DNA of 39,776 nt from an uncultured Archangium sp. (GTDB lineage Bacteria > Myxococcota > Myxococcia > Myxococcales > Myxococcaceae): contig CAMLFP010000009.1 of assembly GCA_946479335.1 (NCBI GenBank), forward strand, positions 1-39,776, written 5' to 3'. The position numbers and the translations under genes are program-made. Below the pieces are notes generated by a model, which saw nothing but the letters and a program-made list of their open reading frames with translations, was not told where the DNA came from and searched no databases. Below, in pieces: positions 1 to 8,212 of the stretch (position 1 is its first letter; each line of letters begins with the position of its first letter).

Positions 1-746
1 CGCGCGTGCAGGTCACCGCCGACCTGCTGCCGAGCGACATCGTCGGGGCGCAGGTCTTCCTGCAGGCGCAGGGCACCTTCGAGTTCCGGAAAGGGCCGGT
101 GTTCCACCAGCTGGTGCTGGCCGACGAGCTGAACCGCGCGCCGCCACGCACCCAGTCGGCGCTGCTGGAGGCGATGGCGCAGGGTCAGGTCAGCCTCGAC
201 GGCGTGACGCACGCATTGCCGCAGCCGTTCGCGGTGATCGCCACGCAGAACCCGCTCGATCTCAGCGGCACCTACCCGCTCCCCGACTCGCAGCTCGATC
301 GCTTCCTCCTGCGGCTCTCGCTGGGCCACCTCGCGCCCGACGTCGAGACCACGCTGTTGATGAGCCGCCGCGAAGATCCGCTCCACAGCTTCAAGCCCAT
401 CGCCGACGCGGGCACGCTCGCGCAGCTGCAGCAGACCGCCGACGCGGTGCAGGTCTCGCGCGACGTCGCCGACTACGCCGTGCGGCTGGCCGCGGCGACC
501 CGGGAGCACGCGGAGATCGAGCGCGGCATCTCCACGCGCGCGGTGCTGTCGCTGATGTCGGCGGCGCGCGCCATCGCCCTGTGGGACGGCCGCGACTTCG
601 TGACACCCGGCGACCTTCGCGAAGTCGCGGTGCCCGCCCTCGCTCACCGCCTGCTGCTCAAGAGCTCCGCGCACGGCAGCTTCGCGCGTGACGAGGCCTC
701 GCACCTCGTCGGCGAACTCCTCCGCCGGGTGCCCGCGCCCAAATGA
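1..746 (+). CDS. MoxR family AAA+ ATPase (5' partial)
   Basis: C-terminal part of a MoxR-type AAA+ ATPase; the reading frame is open to the window edge (first full codon at base 3), so the Walker A P-loop lies outside. Visible family features are the DLLPSDIVG segment that follows the P-loop, the Walker B run VLADELNRAPPRTQSALLEAM shortened here to DELNRA, sensor 1 in IATQNP, the DRF arginine-finger region and the sensor 2 lid helix around GISTRAV. MoxR ATPases act as chaperone-like remodelers and are typically encoded with DUF58 and transglutaminase genes, as here. The stop overlaps the next ATG by 4 nt (ATGA), so the genes are translationally coupled. The GTG at base 6 is an internal codon, not the start. 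Substrate unknown. Confidence 0.93.
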   Translation, partial: RVQVTADLLPSDIVGAQVFLQAQGTFEFRKGPVFHQLVLADELNRAPPRTQSALLEAMAQGQVSLDGVTHALPQPFAVIATQNPLDLSGTYPLPDSQLDRFLLRLSLGHLAPDVETTLLMSRREDPLHSFKPIADAGTLAQLQQTADAVQVSRDVADYAVRLAAATREHAEIERGISTRAVLSLMSAARAIALWDGRDFVTPGDLREVAVPALAHRLLLKSSAHGSFARDEASHLVGELLRRVPAPK

Positions 747-1696
747 CCGCCGCCGCGAAGCTCCCGCTCGCACGCGGTGCAGCGCGCAAGGCGCCCGCGC
801 CGTGGCGGAGAGATCTCAAGATCACCACCATCGGGCGCACCTACCTGGTGTTGACGCTGGGCATCGGGCTCGGCGCGCTGAACACCGGCAACAACCTGCT
901 GTACCTGGTGCTGGGGTTCCTCCTCGGCATCATCGTGCTCTCCGGGGTGCTCTCCGAGCGCGTGCTGGCCGATCTCCGCGTCAAGCGGCTGCTCCCGGAG
1001 GGCGCGTGGGCGACCGAGCCCTTCGCGCTCCGCTACGAGATCACGCGCACCAGGGGCCGCGCCTTCGCGGTGAAGATCTCCGACAGCGCGCTGAGCGGTT
1101 GGGCGTGGGTGCCGACCATCGAGGCGGGGAAGCCCGTCATCGCGCGCGCCGACATGACCGCGCCGCAGCGGGGCCCGCTGGAGCTCAGCGAGATCCGCCT
1201 CTCCACCGCGTACCCGTTCGGCCTCTTCGAGAAGACCCGCAGCCTGCACCACGTCGAGACGCTGCTGGTGTGGCCGCGCCGCGGCTTCACCTGTGAACCG
1301 CCGCGCGCCGACTTCGGCCTGCAGACCGGCGAGCACGGCAACCAGAAGCACCGCGACGGCTCGGGCGACGTGCAGGGCCTCCGCGAGCTCGGTGATCTCG
1401 AAGACGCGCGCGGCGTGCACTGGAAGAAGTCGGCCGCCGTCGGTCAACTGCTCAAGGTCGAGCGCGAGCGTGAAGATCGCCAGCAGTACACGCTGCGCAT
1501 CGAGAGCGACACGCCCGGCGAAGCGCTGGAGCGCGCCTGTGAGGAGACCGCCGCGCTGACCCACCAGCTCCTGAGCGCGGGGAACGACGTCGGCCTCGTC
1601 GCCGGCGGCCGCACCCTGCGTGCGTCGTCGGGGGCCGGCCACGAACGGCGGATCCTCTCCGCGCTGGCGCTGCTCGGCTTTGGAGATCGCGCGTGA
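743..1696 (+). CDS. DUF58 domain membrane protein
   Basis: A 317-residue protein with a hydrophobic hairpin at about residues 32-75 (two membrane segments around the LNTGNN turn), then a soluble region ending in the DUF58 signature: a GDVQGLREL stretch followed by DARGVHWKKSAAVGQL and a charged EREREDRQQ segment. DUF58 proteins partner MoxR ATPases; they are thought to be membrane-anchored, VWA-like adaptors, but no biochemical reaction is established. The start at 743 overlaps the moxR stop by 4 nt, and its own TGA overlaps the following GTG by 4 nt, giving a tight MoxR-DUF58-transglutaminase operon. Family assignment is firm; function is inference. Confidence 0.92.
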   Translation: MTAAAKLPLARGAARKAPAPWRRDLKITTIGRTYLVLTLGIGLGALNTGNNLLYLVLGFLLGIIVLSGVLSERVLADLRVKRLLPEGAWATEPFALRYEITRTRGRAFAVKISDSALSGWAWVPTIEAGKPVIARADMTAPQRGPLELSEIRLSTAYPFGLFEKTRSLHHVETLLVWPRRGFTCEPPRADFGLQTGEHGNQKHRDGSGDVQGLRELGDLEDARGVHWKKSAAVGQLLKVEREREDRQQYTLRIESDTPGEALERACEETAALTHQLLSAGNDVGLVAGGRTLRASSGAGHERRILSALALLGFGDRA

Positions 1697-3672
1697 ACCT
1701 CGCCGAGCGCAAGAAGCTGCGGCTGCGGCTGCGCGACTTCGCGGCGCTCTCGGCCTTCACCGCGGTCGCGCTCTCGGGCTCCCTGCCGCTCCCGATCGTC
1801 GGCCTCTTCATCGCCGCGCTGGTGCTGAGCTTCGCGGGCAAGCGGCCCTTCGCCGGTCACGCCATCTGGTCGGTGATCGTGTTGCTGGGCGCGGCGGCGG
1901 TGCTCTTCGGCCTCGCCTTCCGCGGCGTGGTCGATCTCGTGATCGCGGCGGTGTCGTTCGCCACGCTGGTCACCGGCCACCGCATGTTGTCGGAGCCCAG
2001 CGGGCCCACCGAGCAGCAGGTGCTTCTCGCCTCGCTGTTGCTGATGGCGGGCGCCGCGGCGCTGTCAGGCGACATCTGGTACTCGCTGTGCCTCCTGTCG
2101 TTCGGCGTGTTCGCCTGCCTCACCCTGGGCCTGGCCGTCGTCGAAGGCCCCCAGGAGCGCGACGAAGAGCTCCCCCTGGCGCCGGTGTTGCGATCGGTCA
2201 GCCTGGGCGTGTTCATCGCGCTGCTGGGCGGCATCGCGTTCTTCGTCCTCTTTCCCCGCCTCTCGTGGAACGTCGCGTCTCGCAATCAGGGCCCGGGGTT
2301 GCTCGGCGGCACCACCGGCATGACCGACCGCGTGCGCCTCGGCGGCGGTGGCGACATCAAGACCAGCGCGCGCATCGTGTTGCGCGCGAAGATCGACCCG
2401 AAGCCCAGCGGCGAGCGGCTCGATCGCTATTGGACCGGACGGCACTTCGACGTCTTCGACGGTAAGGAGTGGCGCGGCAGCGGCGAAGCGAAGCCCGCGG
2501 CCAGCCGGGTGATGTTGGGCGACGTGCGCGGCAACACCGAGACCCAGCGCATCGAGCTGCTCCCGGCCTACGACTCCCGCACGCTGGTGGGGCTGAGCCA
2601 GCCGCTGATGTTCGGCCCTGCCTACGCCATCACCTCCGGCGTGCCCGTGCCCGCGCAGCTGGTCGAGGCCGATCGCGAAGAGGTGCGCCTCGCGACCGAC
2701 GGTAACGCCTTCACGTACACCGTGATCAGCCGCGACGACTTCGAGGGTGAACCCGAGCCCGCGGAGCGCCTCGCCGCGCTCTCCAAACTCCCGGAGAACC
2801 TCGACCCGCGCGTCACCGCCCTCGCCGCGCAGATCGCCGGCGATGAGACCGACCCGCGGAAGGTCGCCAACCGCCTCGAGCGCTGGCTGCGCAGCAACCT
2901 GGAGTACTCGCTCGAGCTCTCCCCCGCCGATGACCCGCTCGCCGACTTCCTCTTCAACCGTCGCGCCGGCCACTGCGAGCACTTCGCGACCGCGCTGGCG
3001 GTGATGTTGCGCGCGCGGAACATCCCCTCACGCGTGGTGGGCGGTTTCTTCGGCGGCGAGCTGGTCGGCAACCGCTACATCGTGCGCGCCGGCGACGCGC
3101 ACGCCTGGGTCGAGGCCTTCGTGCCGGGCCGCGGCTGGGTGACGTTCGACGCCACGCCTGACTCGGGCCGCGGCAGCCGGCCGCCGGCGTTGCTCTCACG
3201 CCTCATCGACGCCTTCGAGCAACTGGAGGAGCTGTGGCGCAACCGCGTCGTCGACTACTCGTTCAGCGATCAGTGGGGCTTCGTGAGAGATCTCATCCGC
3301 CCGCCGCGCGGCGCCGCGAACGACGCTGAAGCCGCACCGCTTCAACAGCCGACGACGCGGCGGCCCACCCGCGCCCTGTACGCGGCGATAGCGGTAGGCG
3401 TGCTGGTCTGGCTGCTGTGGCGCCGCTTCGGCCGCCGCACCGTCGAGCACCCGGCCACCGGGTTCCGCACGGAGCTGGAGCGCCGCGTCGATGCCCTCAA
3501 GCTGCGCGGCCCCGACGAAGAGCTGGAGGCGCTGGCACGGCGCCTCAACGCCCAACGACACCCGCTGGCCGCGCCGATCGATCAGGCCGTGCGCCGCTAC
3601 CTCGAGGCTCGCTTCGGCGGGCGGCCGATCTCGCCGGCGCAACGCAGGGCACTCCTGGAGGCGCTCGCATGA
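1693..3672 (+). CDS. TgpA-like transmembrane transglutaminase (DUF3488/transglutaminase-like)
   Basis: A 659-residue protein. Residues about 15-200 hold several hydrophobic segments (DUF3488-type membrane domain), followed by a periplasmic-looking domain. The transglutaminase core carries a full catalytic triad: Cys428 in GHCEHFA, His470 in DAHAWVE and Asp486 in TFDATP. A single membrane helix follows at about residues 560-578, and the C-terminal tail resembles DUF4129, ending in QAVRRYLEARFGG. This architecture matches TgpA of Pseudomonas, an inner-membrane protein with a periplasmic transglutaminase domain. The GTG start overlaps the DUF58 stop by 4 nt and the stop overlaps the next ATG by 4 nt. 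A role in envelope or secreted-protein maintenance is inferred from the family; the substrate is unknown. Confidence 0.93.
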   Translation: MNLAERKKLRLRLRDFAALSAFTAVALSGSLPLPIVGLFIAALVLSFAGKRPFAGHAIWSVIVLLGAAAVLFGLAFRGVVDLVIAAVSFATLVTGHRMLSEPSGPTEQQVLLASLLLMAGAAALSGDIWYSLCLLSFGVFACLTLGLAVVEGPQERDEELPLAPVLRSVSLGVFIALLGGIAFFVLFPRLSWNVASRNQGPGLLGGTTGMTDRVRLGGGGDIKTSARIVLRAKIDPKPSGERLDRYWTGRHFDVFDGKEWRGSGEAKPAASRVMLGDVRGNTETQRIELLPAYDSRTLVGLSQPLMFGPAYAITSGVPVPAQLVEADREEVRLATDGNAFTYTVISRDDFEGEPEPAERLAALSKLPENLDPRVTALAAQIAGDETDPRKVANRLERWLRSNLEYSLELSPADDPLADFLFNRRAGHCEHFATALAVMLRARNIPSRVVGGFFGGELVGNRYIVRAGDAHAWVEAFVPGRGWVTFDATPDSGRGSRPPALLSRLIDAFEQLEELWRNRVVDYSFSDQWGFVRDLIRPPRGAANDAEAAPLQQPTTRRPTRALYAAIAVGVLVWLLWRRFGRRTVEHPATGFRTELERRVDALKLRGPDEELEALARRLNAQRHPLAAPIDQAVRRYLEARFGGRPISPAQRRALLEALA

Positions 3673-4586
3673 CCGAGGCTCGACACGCATTGATCACCGG
3701 CGGCGCGGGCGGGCTGGGCCTCGAGACCGCGCGAGCGCTGCGAGGCGCCGGCTTCGAGGTGACGATCCTCGACGTCAACGAGGCCACGGGCACCGCCGCG
3801 GCGCGCGAGCTGGGCGCTGCCTTCCAGCGCGTCGATCTGAGCCGGCTGAGCGAGGTGCGGGCCTTCGCCGATCAGCTCGTGCGCGAGGGGCGCGCGATCG
3901 ACGCGCTGATCAACAACGCCGGCCTCCAGCCGCTGACGAACCGGTGCACAACCGCCGAGGGCTTCGAGCTGACGTTCGGCGTCGGCTTCGTCGCGCACTT
4001 CGCGCTCACCGCGCGGCTGTTGCCGCTGCTGCTCCGGGCGCCGCGGCCCCGGGTGGTGACGGTGTCGAGCATCATGCACGCCGTCGGCGCCATCGACTGG
4101 AGCGACGTGCAGCGCACCCGCAGCTACGGCCCGCAGCGCGCGTACAACCAGACCAAGCTGGCGTGCCTGCTCTTCGCCCTCGAGCTCCAGCGGCGCGCGA
4201 CGGAGGCCGGCACCTCGCTGCTCAGCCTCGCGGCGCACCCCGGCATGGCGCGCACCGGCATCGGCGACAACCGCGCGCGGCTGGGGAAGTTGGGCCCGCT
4301 CGATCGCTTCACGGGCACGCTGATCACCCTGGCCACCGGCGCGCTCGGGCAGTCGGCCGCGGAGGGTGCGCGCCCACTGATCTACGCCGCGACGTCCGAC
4401 GAGGTGCAGCCCGGCGGGTTCTACGGGCCCACCGGCTGGCTCGGCGCGCGGGGTCCGACCGGCCCCTCACCGGTGCGCGGGGCCGCGGGCAACGCCGACA
4501 CCGCGCGGCGTCTCTGGGAGCTGGGCGAGACGCTGACCGGGGAGCGCTTCGACTTCTCGCGACCACGCCCGGAGGCATTCCGTTAG
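3669..4586 (+). CDS. Short-chain dehydrogenase/reductase (SDR)
   Basis: A 305-residue Rossmann-fold oxidoreductase. It has the classical cofactor motif TGGAGGLG near residue 11, a DVN acidic segment after beta 2 (which usually favours NAD(H)), NNAG, the catalytic serine in VSSIM and the YxxxK pair Tyr159/Lys163. Length and the extended C-terminus resemble retinol-dehydrogenase-like SDRs, but the substrate cannot be told. The reading frame is open far upstream; I choose ATG 3669 because it overlaps the transglutaminase stop as ATGA and directly precedes the Rossmann motif. It appears to be the last gene of the MoxR operon, although no functional link is obvious. Confidence 0.9.
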   Translation: MTEARHALITGGAGGLGLETARALRGAGFEVTILDVNEATGTAAARELGAAFQRVDLSRLSEVRAFADQLVREGRAIDALINNAGLQPLTNRCTTAEGFELTFGVGFVAHFALTARLLPLLLRAPRPRVVTVSSIMHAVGAIDWSDVQRTRSYGPQRAYNQTKLACLLFALELQRRATEAGTSLLSLAAHPGMARTGIGDNRARLGKLGPLDRFTGTLITLATGALGQSAAEGARPLIYAATSDEVQPGGFYGPTGWLGARGPTGPSPVRGAAGNADTARRLWELGETLTGERFDFSRPRPEAFR

Positions 4587-4589
4587 GCT
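4584..4589 (+). promoter_or_regulatory. Possible -10 box, leaderless start of transporter gene
   Basis: TAGGCT lies exactly 6 nt before the GTG at 4596 and its first three bases are the stop codon of the SDR gene. There is no Shine-Dalgarno sequence between. No good -35 hexamer was found, so this rests on the spacing pattern shared with other genes in the window. Confidence 0.3.
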
Positions 4590-4595
4590 CGCGGC

Positions 4596-7457
4596 GTGCT
4601 GCTGCGCATACTCGAGATGATCCTGCCGGCGCGAAAAGGCGAACGGCAGCTCACCTTCACCCTCTTCTTCCACTCGCTCTTCGCGGTCGGTGCGTTCCTC
4701 ACGGGCCGCACGGTGCGCGACGCGCTCTTCCTCGAGCACGGCGACCGCAGCCAGCTGGCGTGGATGTACGTCTTCAGCGCGATCTTCGTCACCGCCACCG
4801 GGCTGCTCTACGGGCGGTACGCGGGGCGCCTCCGCCGCGACCTGATGGCGCTGGGGTCGGCGTCGCTCTTCGGGGTCGTCTTCTTCGCGCTGTGGCTCGC
4901 GGAGAAGTACCAGCCGCCCGGCGTCTACAACGTCATCTACGTCTTCGTGGAGGTGATGGGCGCGCTGGTGCTGGTGCAGTTCTGGACGCTGGCGAACGAG
5001 CTCTTCAACGCGCGCGAGGCGAAGCGGCTCTACGGCTTCATCGGCGCGGGCGGCACGTTCGCCAACATCGTGGTCGGGTTGGTCGGCGCGGCGGTCGCCA
5101 AGCGCTTCGGCACCGCGTCGCTGCTGCTGATGTGCGGCGTGCTGTTGATCATCGCCGGCGTGGCCAGCTTCCTCGCGGGGCGGCTGGGGCGACAGCGCCT
5201 CGTCGCGCGCGCGGCGTCGGGCAAGCCAAGCGCCGTGAAGAAAGCCGGCGGCGCGAGCCGTGTGCTGAACGACCCGCACCTCCGCACCGTCGCGATGCTC
5301 TCGGCGGTGACCTTCTTCACCACCACGCTCATCGACTTCCAGTTCAAGGTGGTGGCCGCTGACAAGATGCGGGGCGACGAGCTCGCCGCGTACTTCGGCT
5401 ACTTCAGCGCCACCGTGGGCGCGCTGGCGCTGGGCCTGCAACTGTTCGGCACCAGCCGGTTGCTGAACCGCGCGGGGGTGATCGGCTCGCTGGCGATCCT
5501 CCCGGTGTCGTTGGCGCTCGGTGACGTGGCGCTGATCATCGTGCCGGCGCTGTGGGCCGCGTCGATGGCCAAGGGCGCCGACACGCTCTTCCGCTACTCG
5601 GTGAACGACGCCACCACGCAGATCCTCTACCTCCCGGTGCCCGCGCAGGTGCGGGTCTCCGCGAAGGCCTTCATCGACGGCGTGGTGAAGCCGACCTCCA
5701 TCGGCCTCGCCGGCGTCGCGCTGGCCGGCTACCGCGCCTTCCTGGGCGGCGACCCGTACCGGCTGGCCTGGGTGTCGCTGATCTTCGCGGTGGCCTGGGT
5801 GGCGGTGGTGTTCAGCATGAGGTCCAAGTACCTCAAGTCGTTGCAGGAGAACCTGCGGCAACGCCGCCTCGATCTCGACTCCGCGCGGCACCAGGTCGTC
5901 GACGCCAACACCAGCCGGGCGCTCGCGCGCGCGCTCACCAGCGACGACGAGCAGGAGGTGCTCAATGCGCTCGAGCTGCTCCCGCAGATGGACAAGCTGC
6001 AGCTCGACGAACCGGTGGAGCTGCTCGCGGAGCACCGCTCGGCGGCGGTGCGGGTGAAGGTGCTCGAGTACTTCTCGCACCGGCAGTCGATGCGCTTCGC
6101 GAACGCGGCGTTCCGCCGTTTCGAAGACCCCGACCCTGCGGTGCGGGCGGCGGCCATCGACGCGTTCTCCGCGCTGGGCCGCGACAAGGCGGTGCGCAGC
6201 GTGAAGCCGTTCCTCGATGATCCCGACCCGCGTATCCGCAGCGCGGCGGTGACGGGCATGATCCGCTTCGGGGGGCTCGACGGCGTGCTGGTAGCCGCGG
6301 AGGCGCTCAAGGCGTTGATCGAGAACGCCGACCCGGTGATGCGGCTCCACGCAGCGCGCGTGCTGGGCGCGATCGGCGTGAAGAACTTCTACAAGCCGGT
6401 GCTGCAGTTGATGAACGACCCCGACCTGCACGTGCGCCGCGAAGCCGTGGCGGCGGCGGGGGTGCTCAAGAGCCCGGAGTTCATCCTCCCGCTCATCTAC
6501 CGTACGGGCGCGCGCGGCACGCAGCGCGAGGCCACGCAGGCCCTCACCGCGTACGGCGGCGCGATCCTCCCGTCGCTCGCCAAGGTGCTCTCCAACGCGC
6601 ACGAAGACGGCCAGGTGCGCCGCGCCGTCGCGCGCGTGCTTGGGCGCGTCGGCAGCACCGAGGCGCTGGAGGTCATCGCCGCGCACCTCGACGAGGCCGA
6701 CGAGGAGCTGCGCGGCGTGATGTACCGGTCGCTCGCCCGCGCGGTGAAGGGCAAGCGCCTCCTGCTCAAGGATCTCTCGCGGGTGAAGCGCGCCGTCGGG
6801 CGCGAGCTGGAGCGCGCGTGGAAGGCGCTCCATCAGCTCGAGCGGCTGAACCTCGACGTGCTGCCGAGCCACGCCACGCCTCGCGGTGGCGCCGCGGCTG
6901 CGCGGGCCCTGCTGGCGTCGGCCCTCAGCGAGAAGGCCCAGCAGGTCACCGGGCGCGTCTTCCTGCTGCTGGCGGTGCTCTACCCCGACGCCGACATGGA
7001 GCAGATCAGCTCCGGCGTGCAGGACACCACCGCCGCCGACTCGGCCCGTCGTCGCGGCAACGCCGTGGAGCTGCTCGACAACCTGCTCGAGCGCGATCTC
7101 AAGGCCCGGTTCCTCCCGCTGGTGGAGGAGCTCCCGCGCGCCGAGCGGCTCAAGCAGGTGGCGGAGCTCTACCCGGCGCCCACCGCGGCCCCCGAGGTGT
7201 TGCTCAAGGAGCTGACCTTCGATGAGGCCGGCTGGGTGCGCGCATGCGCCATCTGGTGCCTCGCGGAGTCGGCGGACGACCATGAGGCGCTCGCGGCGTC
7301 GACGTCTGACGGCAACCCGATCGTCCGCGAGATCGCGCTGGTGACGTTGACGCAGAAGGCGCCGGCGCGGGCGCGCACCATCCTCGCCGACCGCCTGAAT
7401 GACGACTCGCCCCTCGTGCGCCGGCAGGCCGAGCGGCTCTCGGCGCCGCCGACGTGA
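4596..7457 (+). CDS. ADP/ATP translocase-like (NTT/MFS) membrane protein with C-terminal HEAT repeats
   Basis: A 953-residue fusion. Residues 1 to about 405 form a membrane domain of about 10-12 helices. The segment near residues 128-146 (QFWTLANELF then REAKRLYGFIG) matches the hallmark of the Npt/TLC nucleotide transporter superfamily (FW..aN...eAkr.Y). Residues about 430-950 are cytoplasmic HEAT/armadillo-type repeats, with recurring DPDPAVRAAAIDAF and DPDLHVRREAV units. In obligate intracellular bacteria these carriers exchange ATP and ADP; free-living homologues with HEAT tails have no established substrate, so nucleotide transport here is inference. The GTG start is 9 nt after the SDR stop and has no Shine-Dalgarno. 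Downstream genes encode a cNMP-binding protein and more HEAT repeats, which in related proteins can be fused to this transporter type. Confidence 0.85.
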   Translation: MLLRILEMILPARKGERQLTFTLFFHSLFAVGAFLTGRTVRDALFLEHGDRSQLAWMYVFSAIFVTATGLLYGRYAGRLRRDLMALGSASLFGVVFFALWLAEKYQPPGVYNVIYVFVEVMGALVLVQFWTLANELFNAREAKRLYGFIGAGGTFANIVVGLVGAAVAKRFGTASLLLMCGVLLIIAGVASFLAGRLGRQRLVARAASGKPSAVKKAGGASRVLNDPHLRTVAMLSAVTFFTTTLIDFQFKVVAADKMRGDELAAYFGYFSATVGALALGLQLFGTSRLLNRAGVIGSLAILPVSLALGDVALIIVPALWAASMAKGADTLFRYSVNDATTQILYLPVPAQVRVSAKAFIDGVVKPTSIGLAGVALAGYRAFLGGDPYRLAWVSLIFAVAWVAVVFSMRSKYLKSLQENLRQRRLDLDSARHQVVDANTSRALARALTSDDEQEVLNALELLPQMDKLQLDEPVELLAEHRSAAVRVKVLEYFSHRQSMRFANAAFRRFEDPDPAVRAAAIDAFSALGRDKAVRSVKPFLDDPDPRIRSAAVTGMIRFGGLDGVLVAAEALKALIENADPVMRLHAARVLGAIGVKNFYKPVLQLMNDPDLHVRREAVAAAGVLKSPEFILPLIYRTGARGTQREATQALTAYGGAILPSLAKVLSNAHEDGQVRRAVARVLGRVGSTEALEVIAAHLDEADEELRGVMYRSLARAVKGKRLLLKDLSRVKRAVGRELERAWKALHQLERLNLDVLPSHATPRGGAAAARALLASALSEKAQQVTGRVFLLLAVLYPDADMEQISSGVQDTTAADSARRRGNAVELLDNLLERDLKARFLPLVEELPRAERLKQVAELYPAPTAAPEVLLKELTFDEAGWVRACAIWCLAESADDHEALAASTSDGNPIVREIALVTLTQKAPARARTILADRLNDDSPLVRRQAERLSAPPT

Positions 7458-7460
7458 GCG

Positions 7461-7739
7461 CTATTCGCTGCGCGTCGACCAGAGCACCGAGACGCCCAGC
7501 ACGAGGAACAGCACGCCCGCCCCGCGCTGCAGCGTGCGCGGGGAGATGACGCGGGTCAGCGACTCCCCCGCCACCACGGCGATCGCCGTGGAGAGGATCA
7601 GCGCGAGCGACGCGCCGAAGAACACCGTCCACCGCGAGCTCCCGGAGGTCGAGAACGAGAGCGCCGCCAGCTGCGTCTTGTCACCCAGCTCCGCCACGAA
7701 GACCGCCACGAAGGTCGTGCCCAGTAACTTCCAGTCCAT
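7461..7739 (-). CDS. TMEM165/GDT1 (UPF0016) family cation transporter, single-repeat form
   Basis: A 92-residue membrane protein with three predicted helices. It carries the family signature E-x-G-D-K-[TS] at residues 17-22 (ELGDKT). GDT1/UPF0016 proteins move Mn2+ or Ca2+ across membranes; most contain two such repeats, while this protein has one and would have to work as a homodimer or with a partner gene. No second copy is adjacent. It is convergent with the HEAT transporter gene (3-nt gap) and divergent from the cNMP-binding gene. GGAGG sits only 2 nt before the ATG, too close to be an ideal ribosome binding site. Confidence 0.85.
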   Translation of the reverse strand: MDWKLLGTTFVAVFVAELGDKTQLAALSFSTSGSSRWTVFFGASLALILSTAIAVVAGESLTRVISPRTLQRGAGVLFLVLGVSVLWSTRSE

Positions 7740-7746
7740 GTCCTCC

Positions 7747-7775
7747 GCCGTATCTGCTTAGAGTCGACGCGCCAA
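7747..7775 (-). promoter_or_regulatory. Putative sigma70-type promoter of the GDT1 gene
   Basis: On the - strand, TTGGCG (7770-7775) is followed after 17 nt by TACGGC (7747-7752), which ends 7 nt before the ATG at 7739. Spacing is optimal; the -10 match is modest. Confidence 0.4.
7759..7764 (+). promoter_or_regulatory. Possible -10 box for the cNMP-binding gene
   Basis: TAGAGT ends 12 nt before the ATG at 7777; no Shine-Dalgarno is visible. It overlaps the divergent GDT1 promoter, so the two could exclude each other. Confidence 0.28.
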
Positions 7776-7776
7776 G

Positions 7777-8190
7777 ATGCTCTCGACGGTCGAAAAGGTG
7801 CTCTTCCTCAAGTCCATCGACTTGTTCTCCCAGATCCCCGGTGAAGATCTGGCGGCGATCGCGCTCATCTCCACCGAGGAGCGCCATGATCCCCAGGACG
7901 AGATCTTCTCCGAGGGCGACCCGGGCGACGCGCTGTACTTCGTGATCGACGGCAAGGTGCGCGTGCACACCGCGAACCGCGTGCTGGCGGAGCTCGGGGA
8001 GCGCGAGTGCTTCGGCGAGATGTCGATCCTCGACTCCTCACCGCGCTCCGCGACCGTGACGAGCCTCGACGACTCCAACCTCCTCAAGATCACCCGGGAG
8101 GACTTTCAGGAGATCATGGGCGAGAAGCCCGAGATCGCCCAGGGCATCATCAAGGTGCTCACCCGCCGTTTGAGGGACGCGAACCGCTGA
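7777..8190 (+). CDS. Stand-alone cyclic nucleotide-binding domain protein
   Basis: A 137-residue protein consisting almost only of a CRP-like cNMP-binding beta-roll. The phosphate-binding cassette is well preserved: ECFGEMSILDSSPRSATV keeps the Gly-Glu pair and the Arg that contact the cyclic nucleotide, so binding looks possible. No HTH or enzymatic domain follows; the protein ends just after the C-helix (IIKVLTRRLRDANR), so it is a regulatory subunit rather than a transcription factor. It sits between the HEAT-repeat transporter and the HEAT/HD pair on the same strand, 22 nt before the next gene. In relatives such a domain can be fused to the HEAT transporter, which suggests, as inference, that it acts on that protein or on the HEAT/HD proteins. 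Confidence 0.88.
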   Translation: MLSTVEKVLFLKSIDLFSQIPGEDLAAIALISTEERHDPQDEIFSEGDPGDALYFVIDGKVRVHTANRVLAELGERECFGEMSILDSSPRSATVTSLDDSNLLKITREDFQEIMGEKPEIAQGIIKVLTRRLRDANR

Positions 8191-8197
8191 CCGGCGC

Positions 8198-8203
8198 TAG
8201 ACT
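8198..8203 (+). promoter_or_regulatory. Possible -10 box upstream of HEAT protein gene
   Basis: TAGACT ends 9 nt before the ATG at 8213, in the 22-nt gap after the cNMP-binding gene. No Shine-Dalgarno and no convincing -35; supported mainly by the recurring arrangement in this window. Confidence 0.3.
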
Positions 8204-8212
8204 CACGGGCCC

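Noticed and set aside
4467..7283. 938-codon open frame on the - strand opposite the HEAT transporter
   Set aside because: Arg/His/Glu/Ala-rich low-complexity translation without any domain. The + strand frame has helices and HEAT repeats; the antisense frame is open only because of high third-position GC.
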